The notes under the pieces: generated by a model
Told to the model about the DNA's origin: nothing
Seen by the model: the letters and a program-made list of their open reading frames with translations, nothing else
Database searches by the model: none
Position numbers and translations under genes: made by a program
In this document: piece by piece, positions 14,820 to 23,443 of the stretch
How positions within the stretch are numbered: the first letter of the stretch is position 1
Layout of the letters: each line of letters opens with the position of its first letter
NCBI GenBank assembly: GCA_963281155.1
Contig: CAUJLY010000001.1
Coordinates: forward strand, 3,472,001-3,536,000
Source of the DNA: Rhabditophanes sp. KR3021
Lineage: Eukaryota > Nematoda > Chromadorea > Rhabditida > Alloionematidae
Reading direction: 5' to 3'
DNA length: 64,000 nt

Positions 14820-15919
14820 TTAAGCATATTTTTCATTCATTAACATATTCGACTCTTTTTCCAGCACATCAACTATAATCTTTGTATACAATTGATAAAA
14901 TTCAACTCCCATAACTTTATACGCCAAATTATTTAGACCCTCTTTTCGAAATTTTTTAATAGTTTTAGAATGAATAAGCATTCTTTGTGAATTTACTTGA
15001 TTTCTAGGTTCTCTTTTATGGCTGATCATGTAATATCTGCTGATTTCCATTGGAAATCTTGAGATTCGCATTCCACTGTGTTTGATTCTGATGTATAAGT
15101 CGTCATCTTCCATGCCCCACCCCCAGTAGTCATTGAAGTACCCGTTGACTTTGATAAATTGTTGTTTGGAGATGGCACTTGCTCCGCCAAATATTGTTTG
15201 ATAGGGAAGTTCGTAGTTGAATTTGTTGATACTCGCACTCATGTGGCGAGGCTTTTCACCACAATTATATAGGTTTCTGTCATCTTCCGGGATTAGGTCT
15301 ACGTCGTGGAAGATGAAGCAATCGAAATCGTACAGCTTTTGAGCTTCAACAAAGCCGATGTTGAGAAGTTTTCCGCGATTGAAGGTAACGTTGCCTACTG
15401 GTTCTATTAAAATGATGGTGTAGTCTATTTTTTGTTTCCTTAATGTCGAATGAAGATTATGTAGGAAGACACGTAATTGGCCGTAACGATTCTTGAAAGG
15501 CACGAGAATTGCCACTTTTTGGACTGGTTGGCAATCAGGTGGAAAGTAATGCCCTCCGGCTTGGACATTTGGGTATAGTGAATTGAGAGTAGTGAAATTT
15601 GGCCCATCTAAATAAACTGGAATTCTGCCAACTAAGCCTTCGTAGTCTGGTTCACAAATATTACCATCAGGGTATTTGAATATTGTATTATAGGTGTCAT
15701 TAGAGACAAATATATCGGCTAAAATATTTTTACCTAATCAAAATATGGAAACATACGTTCAGATTCAGTAATATTATCTATTCTAAAGTCTTGATACAGC
15801 TGAGAATTATTTTGAATCACCAGAATAAATACTACGAATGCACAAACCACAAATGTAGATGTACAAAGTAGTTTTTGCTTTTGCGTGTAATTAGTCCTAT
15901 TGAAATATTTCAGGCTCAT
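14820..15919 (-). CDS. Beta-1,4-(N-acetyl)galactosaminyltransferase, family GT7 (BRE-4-like)
   Basis: Two exons, 15919-15757 and 15718-14820, separated by a 38-base intron; 353 aa. A cytoplasmic head and one N-terminal membrane anchor (about residues 17-35) give the type II Golgi topology of the family. Conserved blocks follow in order: EGLVGRIPVYLDGP, VPFKNR (donor-sugar region), FNRGKLLNIG, the DVD metal site (193-195), the IFGGASA loop, WGWGMEDDD (253-261), and Met285-x-x-His288, which match the other manganese ligands of beta4GalT1. The residue before FGG is Ile230. Vertebrate galactosyltransferases have Tyr there (Tyr289 in beta4GalT1), and Ile is associated with UDP-GalNAc use in invertebrate enzymes such as BRE-4. 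The likely reaction is therefore transfer of GalNAc to GlcNAc-ended glycolipids or glycoproteins. The start is the first ATG after a TTTGCAG site at 15941. A beta4-galactosyltransferase remains possible. Confidence 0.9.
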
Positions 15920-17066
15920 TACAAGCAATCCGAGAATTATCTGCAAAGTTGAAGATTAGGAACATAATAAAATATAGTAACAATTCGTATCATTTATAAA
16001 TCAACTAATTGCGAGTTTCATGATTAATTAATTCAAAAACATTTACTCAATTTTTTATCTGGAGAATATTTGGATAGCATGGGCAATTGTACATACAGGT
16101 TTTTGAATTGAGATTATTATAAGATCCTTCAGAAAGAATATAAAATATTTAGATAGCATTATTAATATAATTAATGGAGGATGTGGGATTTCAGGGATAA
16201 TCTAAGTTCATTCTAGTTATGTCCGTAAGCGAAGTAGCATTAGTTATTTAAAAAATAGTCCTAAATGATATTACACCGATCAATGGAATAGGGAAAGATT
16301 GCTAAATATTGATATTAGATGACGAAACTACCTTGTCATATATAAGGAATATAAGTGATATTTGGCATGAAAGTTGAGAAATTAATTATTGTAAAATTAA
16401 AATGCAAGCAAAACTAAGTCTGGTAAAAGAGAGAGTAACGTAGATTTTTATAAGACAAGTATAACATAATTCCTTAAAAAGACTACAAATAGGAAAAGTT
16501 TTTTGAAGTGTCTAGTCATTTTTAATACAAACTTGAGGCAATAAAAATTTTCCATTACTTCTAAATTAAAATAAAATGTTCTATTTATAAATGAATTATT
16601 ATAACAAATATTAATAATTTATTGATCCTGAAATTTAATAGCAGTAAACAAAAGCTTTATAAAAAAGGAGTTATTTGAACTTAATGACAAAGTTTAAATT
16701 ACATCAAAGTAATTTTATAAATCCAAGTGTTTATATTCAAATCAAAACACACATAACAAAATTATATTATTGAAAAATAGCATAGAAAAAAGAATTTTAA
16801 CACTATCAACGAAATGAATATACATTTGGAAAAATAAAATAATCAGATGACATTTAGTTTGTAAGGTATATTATTCTTAGAATGGAACTTACTGATGAGT
16901 AAGTTAAGAATCATTTTCGAAGTTGCTGATGTTTGAATTTTTTTGAATATGTGACAGCACAAATAAGTTCTTTAGCGGGAATCTCTCCCATCTATTCCAA
17001 TAGCGAAGTAAGAGATCATACAAGAATCGAAACAGAAACGGATTTATTTGTCAATTTTTTAAAACA
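15920..17066. other. Intergenic region between glycosyltransferase and lysozyme relic
   Basis: AT-rich. It holds the 5' flank of the glycosyltransferase, including the candidate trans-splice acceptor near 15941. The open frame running into the lysozyme relic from about 16933 has no recognisable signal peptide and I do not call it a gene. Confidence 0.5.
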
Positions 17067-17485
17067 TTGTTTTGCAGTCTGCATGTCATGCCGATTGGGG
17101 ATGCTGGCGTGGAACATATAGTCGTGGGCAAGTCAAACTTTAAAAAATTATTTTAATTTAGTTTTGTATTTTTCAGATTTTTTCAAATTAAGCTCCCTTA
17201 TTTCATTGATTGTGGAAAGCCAGGTAAAAAAGCGAGAGAATTAGATACAGCAGCTTGGATACGGTGTTCACTTAATTTTGATTGCGCGAGTACTTGTGTT
17301 AAAAATTACATGCGAAAATATTCCAAATGATGTCCACAATATTCTGGCTGTGAGCAAATTGCTCGTCTTCATAATGGTGGACCACATGTGAGTTAATTCA
17401 ATTGAATATTCCATCATTATTACTAGGGATGCAAAAATCGGCCACTGACATTTATTGGAATGCTGTAAAGAAATGCAGCACATAA
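17067..17485 (+). pseudogene. Invertebrate-type (i-type) lysozyme pseudogene
   Basis: Three decayed exons can be traced. Exon-like block 17177-17387, after a TTTTTCAG acceptor, reads the i-type lysozyme core: FFQIKLPY, an IDCG turn, AAWIRC, the CASTCVKNY helix, and after an in-frame TGA, SGCEQIARLHNGGP. A further exon, 17427-17485, carries SATDIYWNAVKKC and a stop, but only after a frameshift just downstream of GCK. The upstream block (about 17071-17136) contains MPIG and CWRGTYSRG, which align to the PIGC...DVGS.SCG region only when the frame changes mid-exon, and the catalytic Glu/Asp neighbourhood is not intact. Three independent lesions (two frameshifts, one nonsense) argue for a true pseudogene rather than one sequencing error. 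Functional i-type lysozymes are secreted antibacterial muramidases of the gut. No signal-peptide exon was found. Confidence 0.85.
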
Positions 17486-17912
17486 CTTATTTGAAGTATT
17501 TAAATTAAAAATATTTAACAAAGTAATGCCTTTTCATAACTTAATATTTATTTGTGCATATCATGACTAAACTTCATATTCAAACCATTTTATAATATCT
17601 TTTTTGTTTAATTTGTGTACTACAGACAGAAACAATAACTTAATTTATAGTTCGAACATAATAAAATTACTTAACTAGGCAGTTAAAATATTACTTGAAT
17701 ATAATTCACTTATCACACCTCATTCTTACAATAATAAAAATATTTTGACGCCCTTCTTTTTAAAAGAGTTAGTCAGTGAAAACAGTATTTAAACATCAAG
17801 TAGTATTTAAATACCGCATAATATTTAAACATCACGAGATATTTTTTATTATAAATTTACATACATCCCAAGAATACCATTACAAATATTGTATATTGAA
17901 AATTAAATAGAA
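17486..17912. promoter_or_regulatory. Upstream region of chemoreceptor with repeated motif
   Basis: The 13-base word TATTTAAACATCA occurs exactly twice, at 17786-17798 and 17822-17834, 36 bases apart. Between them lies a perfect 12-base palindrome GTATTTAAATAC (17803-17814) sharing its core. They sit 80-130 bases before the start codon. A cis-regulatory role is inferred from position and repetition only. Confidence 0.35.
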
Positions 17913-18863
17913 ATGGACGAATTTAAAATATCTGATGCAATTCACTTGACCATTATTTCCACGGCTGCTATTTTGGATATTTTTTGTATTTATGCATTTT
18001 TCAAGATTCCAAATTTGCATACCAATTCTTTTGGGTTTATTTGTTTGATCCTTTCAGTAGTGGAACTACTTATTCTCTTAATACGTCTGACCTATGAAAA
18101 TATGTGTAATTTCGTATTTCCCATGTTAGATTCAGATAATCTTGGCCTTATGGATAAAATAATGCCTCAAATATTTTTTGTGTTAATCAGAATAATATCA
18201 TCCACTCATTTATTTTTGGTTTTGAATCGCTTAATTGCATTGTATATTCCAATTTGGTATTCAAGATTCTTCAATCTTAAACGTTCACTAATATTCGCTA
18301 GTCTTACCTTATACCATCCCCTATTACTATCAATACCTACACTTTTTATGTATTGCCATTGTTATTATGACAAATTTGCACGACGGTATACATGTATAGA
18401 CGATAAATGTTTTCAATATTCTTTTCTCATGGCTTCAGTCAAATTAACCTATGGCATTATCATATTCAGTGCATTTGTGGACATTTTGTTATTGAGGAAG
18501 TTGTATAAAATTAACAAATCGAATTCAGGCATTAAAAAAATGTCCCGTTTCTCTCAACAACCAAAATCTAAATGGAATAATGATAACAGATTCACTGTTC
18601 ACTGTTTAGGATTGAACCTTCTATTATTACTAAACAATTTAATTTCTAATCTCAATGATCCAGCTGTATTCAACATTGAACGTGAAATAATTATGAAAAA
18701 ATATGTTCATTCATCCTTTTTTCTTTTACATCCCATAGTTCTTATTGTTTGCAATCCGGAAGTCACTCAGTTATTGATAGCTTCAATTAAAAAAATATTT
18801 TGTTGTAATCTGGCATCTCTTACTATAAACTCAAAGACAAGTAGGAATGTCATAATAACTTAA
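17913..18863 (+). CDS. Serpentine chemoreceptor (Srx/Srsx-like GPCR)
   Basis: A single exon of 316 aa with seven hydrophobic segments. The DRY-equivalent is LNRLIALYIPIWY at the end of TM3, followed by a conserved Tyr, typical of the nematode Srx/Srsx chemoreceptor groups. Two Cys pairs lie in the TM4-TM5 loop (CHC and CIDDKC). The third loop is short and basic, and the C-terminal tail is about 30 residues. These receptors sit in sensory cilia of amphid or phasmid neurons and detect odorants or pheromones; the ligand cannot be inferred. AATAAA lies 18 bases after the stop. It is intronless, unlike most Caenorhabditis sr genes. The subfamily is less certain than the chemoreceptor assignment. 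Confidence 0.82.
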   Translation: MDEFKISDAIHLTIISTAAILDIFCIYAFFKIPNLHTNSFGFICLILSVVELLILLIRLTYENMCNFVFPMLDSDNLGLMDKIMPQIFFVLIRIISSTHLFLVLNRLIALYIPIWYSRFFNLKRSLIFASLTLYHPLLLSIPTLFMYCHCYYDKFARRYTCIDDKCFQYSFLMASVKLTYGIIIFSAFVDILLLRKLYKINKSNSGIKKMSRFSQQPKSKWNNDNRFTVHCLGLNLLLLLNNLISNLNDPAVFNIEREIIMKKYVHSSFFLLHPIVLIVCNPEVTQLLIASIKKIFCCNLASLTINSKTSRNVIIT

Positions 18864-19002
18864 TTATACATTAATTCAAATAAAGATTTAATTATTGTTA
18901 ATAAATACAAACATAATGTCTAATTCAATCAAAAAAAAATTTATTCGAACAAACAATTCCAATTAAAAAGCATATAAAATAAATAGTTAGTATCACCGAA
19001 AA

Positions 19003-20915
19003 TTAATTTAAAATGTGAACCCAATTGAGAGTCTCATCCTTTAGGTTAATGCGATCGATCTTACCATTGTTGTAAAGCATGCAGTGATGCATGAATATCA
19101 CAATAACACGGAAGAAATTGTTACGGTCTTGGCCAACGTCCATAATTTCTTCGCCGCCGTTGATTACAAGACGTAGATGCATCGTGGATTCATTGACTTG
19201 GAGGTAAAAAGCTGAAGAGATTTGATGAAGAACGGTAGCTTGTTCTGAGGATTTGAGGAGGTAAACAGCCGAGAACGGACCTCCATCTGGTTTGAGGCCG
19301 GAGAAAGGGTTGGAGGTGAGGACTGAATCCATGTAAGTCAAGAAGACATGCAATAAGATTTCAGTATCGTTGGCCATCTTTGGCAAAGATCCATTCATTA
19401 CACTCTTCGGCTCCGTATTTGTATTTCTCCCACCAGAAACAAGATTTTTGAGTATTTCTGTAGAAGAAATAGTTGTTTCAATTGCTTTCCAAAAGTAGCT
19501 TTTCAAAGATTGGTCACAAACTAGCTCTTTTAGACGTTTAATCAAAAAGACCTGATCATGGCAGATTTTCAAGAATGGCAAAACAAATGGAAGCGGAGTG
19601 TCCTTGAAGACTTCTCTCTTAGTTTGAAGGCATTGCTGAAACGCATCCAACGAATTGACTCCTACCTTTAGATGTATGCCGGGAAAATCCTTCACCAAAA
19701 TAGCATTACATTCATCGATATGAGTAAGAAGAGGCTTTAGGATAGTCTGCTTTATCCATACCCTTAACTTTCCTTCAGACCTTGACAGAGAACCATAAGA
19801 AATCCCATACATTTCTAAGATATCAGGCAAGGTGTAGATATTTGGATTGTAAACACTGCCTTTTGCCTTCTTGAGTTTAATGGTCTTCTTGTATCCTCTA
19901 GCTGATGGTGACTTCCCACGAGATTGCACTAAATGATCGAACCCACGGGCATGTTCACTTTTGTATTTGAACAGGATCTTGCTAGCTTCCCCGACATTGT
20001 TTGAGAGAGCAGCAAAGGAGTTGATCCCATTATCGCCGTTATTTTGAATGCCGATGTTTCGTTCAGTGTAGCCAGTGGTGAATTTGTCAGTAAAGTCCAT
20101 TTCCCGAACTTTTTTCTTAGGGTTGCGATGCATGAATTCTTCCAATTGCTCCATAGTGTGGATTGACTCGGTCGGTCTATTTAGGAGGGAATGCCTTGGC
20201 ACGACAAGTGATGCATACTGATCTATGGACCCATCGAGCAAATTAAAACTGGTGGAGGCATCAAATCGAGAGGAGTTCAAAGTTGAGGATGCGCTTCTAT
20301 TTCCGAAACTTCCCCTTCTTTCCCGTTGTTGGGCAAATGAAGATTCCCTTTCACCATCATCATCCCCAATATCGTAAAGATGTTCTTCATGAAGGGAGTT
20401 TTGATCAGGAAAAGATTGGGATGAGACATTCAGCAATCCTTGACCACCCTTCAGAGCTTTCTTCTCTTTTGTCACTTCTTCGTCAGATAAATCAGTCCAG
20501 AAAAATAAGGATCCAAATAGAAACTTGACCTTGTCTGCAGGAATAATGAACACCACAAGAATATCCACAGCAATAATAGCACTAATTATTGTTGAAATAG
20601 TACATACAATGAATCTTATATATTCCAAAGCGACACTTTTATCCAAAATAAGCTCGGGAAGATAAGGAGCTGAAAAGTATCCATGATAGTTGTATTCTAT
20701 CCAAAATCCAACGGCTAACACTGTCCAAAAAAAGAGTGGCAATAGCTTTTCCCTTAAACTACAAAATGATGAAATTAGTCAGTGTGTAATGGGCTGAAAA
20801 CTTACTTTCTAGCCTGAGATAACCTCTTAGCGTCAATTAGATTAGCTTGAGAAAGTTGCGAATCATTAAGAGAGCTGAAATGACTGGTGTTGCCCATCTG
20901 GATGTCTTGAAACAT
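19003..20915 (-). CDS. TMEM209 homologue (nuclear-envelope/nuclear-pore-associated membrane protein)
   Basis: Two exons, 20915-20806 and 20758-19003, phase-matched, 621 aa. Two membrane segments lie near the N-terminus (about 43-60, and a long one around 78-105), then a Ser-rich linker and a globular C-terminal half. The last 110 residues match the pattern of human TMEM209 as I remember it: LTYMDSVL, a YLQV...RLVINGG strand pair, then GQDRNNFFRVIVIFMHH and a final GKIDRINL...NWVHIL. LRVWIKQTIL marks the start of the conserved domain (Pfam CytochromB561_N, an unhelpful name). TMEM209 is reported at the nuclear envelope with nucleoporin Nup205; the worm role is inferred by homology. The gene is divergent from the exonuclease-like gene, with 634 bases between start codons. 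Confidence 0.82.
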
Positions 20916-21549
20916 TTCTGATTCCCAATTAATTTAATCTGAAGATGGCAAAATTAGATGCTGTTTGAATTTGTACATACTCGTTCTCCCAAAGGTTTTC
21001 TTGGTCAGATTTATTGAGATGGGGGGTGGTATTAGGTGTCTTCTAAATCAACGCTTTAAAAAGTTGATTAAGCAAGTAATTTAACTTTAAATGTGACAAT
21101 TGATAATCAACTAATAAATTGAGTTTATTTTAATGATTAATAAATAAATTATCAATCTTTGACACTTCATTTAAAAGAATGCTTATTTTGAATCTCATCT
21201 CATAGTAATCATCATTTAAAATAATGTCACATTAAAGACCAAATTTAAGGAAAGCAGATATTCAAACAAATGTTCACCTATCATTGAAATAGTGAACACA
21301 GCAACGCCGTCTCAAATATCTCTGTTAATCTTAAGGTACGCTGAACGCAGGAAATTTTATTGTTCTTTTAAATTATCTTGACACGCAATTTGAGATGTAT
21401 CCAACCTTACCTATAACAAGCATGTGTTCTTGCTGCTCACTAAGTACTTTAGTGTAAGTTATTTTAATTTGATTGTAGATAGTAAGTTAAATTTGGACAA
21501 TCATCAATTATTTATCGTTTTAAGGTATTGCCGTATTCCTTACGTTAAA
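20916..21549. promoter_or_regulatory. Shared divergent promoter region
   Basis: 634 bases between the start codons of the TMEM209 homologue (-) and the exonuclease-like gene (+), and so must hold both promoters. No TATA box or repeated motif stands out. A TTTTAAG just before 21525 could be the trans-splice acceptor of the plus-strand gene. Confidence 0.4.
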
Positions 21550-22660
21550 ATGAACGCGAGTTATGACTGTGAAGCTTCACAGGCCTTGCCAGTCACACAA
21601 GCTCCTGGATTCAAGCAAGCTAGCACCTACTTGCGAAACAGCTCCTGCGTAAAAAACACTTCAAGTGGATTCAAAGCTAGTACCTACGTTTTCATGCATT
21701 CTAATACCACCGGTTTGATTGATCCTCGCATCGTGTCAACTGTTAAATCAATGGAAACAAACCACAAATACGCAAAATATGATAAACTACTTAAGGCCAG
21801 TTTTGATAAAATTAGACGTAAGTTTGGTTGAGTAAGAAGTTATCCAAAAGTTCCTTTCAGCCCATGTCCAACTAATGCCGAAAATGACTGAATTATCTAT
21901 GCGTGCATTCTCACGCTCTGAATTTGAAAAGAAAATGAATCAACCAATTAACCCACTTGAGAAAGAAAACTGTGATGTACTACATATGAGATTCAATTTG
22001 CCTTATAACAAACACGAATGGTTTCTGTATGACCAAAGAGTCGAACAAGTGCCAGCTATGTATTTAAGTCATGAGAAGTTAAGGGGGAGCAAGTTTTTCT
22101 TCCAAGAGTGGAAAAATATAAAAGCTTTCTTGAGTAAACTTGAAAAGCCAGCTGTTTTAATCGCCAATCATGGTGTTTGTTTCGATTTTGTTGTCTTTTT
22201 GAGTGAAATGCTGAGACATGACTTGATTGACCCAAACTCAGAATTAAGAATAATGGACGAATTTAAGCAAAGCATTCCTGGATTATATTTTATTGATAGT
22301 TTATTTGCCTTCAAAGATCTTGAATATTATTTCACAAGAGAGGTTCACAAATTATCTAATATGAATGAATCCAGTAATCAGGACACAAAGTTTGATCATG
22401 TATCAAAGACATTCTGTAGTTTCGCCATAAAACAGAGATTCGGCGCTTTCTATGATGATCAATTAATGCTTATCTCTCCAGATAAACCTACTGAAAGACC
22501 CCATGACATGTATCACTTGCAAAAAACTATTTTTAACACAGACTTATCTTTGATGCGCGCTGCTGAAAATACTCAAATGCTTCTTAAGATTTGTTTGGCT
22601 TATGGAAACGGTTTTGTCAATTACACCGATAATAATAGTTCCCATTTTTACCAAATTTAA
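21550..22660 (+). CDS. TREX-like DEDDh exonuclease-fold protein lacking catalytic residues
   Basis: Exons 21550-21817 and 21861-22660, joined in phase, 355 aa. The order of motifs is that of TREX 3'-5' exonucleases. Exo I: YVFMHSNTTGL at 46-56, where active enzymes have D-x-E followed by TGL. A TELSM strand at 99-103 (TREX1 has TELCL). Exo II: LIANHGVCFDF around 190-199. Then FIDSLFAFK, and Exo III: RAAENTQMLLKIC from 322. By hand alignment the two metal-binding acids of Exo I are His50 and Asn52, the Exo III His is Arg322 and the last Asp is Thr327; only the Exo II Asp (198) remains. It is therefore predicted to be inactive as a nuclease, perhaps a nucleic-acid-binding protein (compare Drosophila Exuperantia). 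The frame is long and intact, so this is not a pseudogene. No signal peptide or membrane segment. Confidence 0.78.
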
Positions 22661-23443
22661 TTTTCATATATCCTTCATTTATTTAATATGGGTATGTATC
22701 TAATTTCAATATATTTTTACTATAGTTTAAAAATCCTTCATTTAATTATATTTGAATAAATTCTTACCTAATGTAATTGCTTAGTGATCCATAAAAGGCC
22801 TCTAAGAGGGACCACAACGAAAGGTTTAATAACACATAAAATATCATCATAGATGTCATCCACTTGGTTTATTATGAGCATATATATAATAATGCATCGT
22901 AACAATATGAATGTAATAATATATATTTTAGGAGCACTCTTCATACATCCAGATTTCGATTCTACACGTCTATTTATATATCTGTGGAATTGTTTGTCCA
23001 AATTTATTCATTCACTTAATTACTGTCTTTATCAGTTTCAGAACAACTTTATTTCCTAGCCTTAAATATTACGGGAAGACAATGTCGTGAATATGTCAGA
23101 AAGCCACTTAAACACTTAATCTGATTAATAGGAGCATCTTAACATTAATATGGATATTATCTATTTAGTATACCGAAACATATCATTTGAATCAATTTTG
23201 TACCTCATTACTGTTGTTTTGTTCCTTCTAACTCATTTTTTGTTGTCGCTTTTAAATATTTTCAAATGTATTAAGAGATTGGTGTGACGTGTCTTTTGAA
23301 AACCTTTACACGATGGTTGTGACAAAATGCAAGGTGTCTTAATTCCAAACACTGTTTAGTTAAATAACAAGCCATCTTTCGTCCTGATATTGAACCCTGA
23401 TTCAGGCAAGTGTGGCAAAACAAGTATTATAAATCCAAGCAAT
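22661..23443. other. Intergenic region before zinc-finger gene
   Basis: AT-rich. A TGTTTAG at 23354-23360 followed by 83 bases without ATG is a plausible trans-splice acceptor and 5'UTR of the zinc-finger gene. Its downstream frame is open back to that point, so a non-ATG extension cannot be excluded. Confidence 0.45.

Noticed and set aside
16933..17066. Open frame leading into the lysozyme relic as its first exon
   Set aside because: No signal peptide and no lysozyme-like residues before about 17067; it looks like chance open frame.
20283..20528. Plus-strand open frame of 81 codons
   Set aside because: Antisense to the Ser-rich linker of the TMEM209 homologue; low-complexity shadow.
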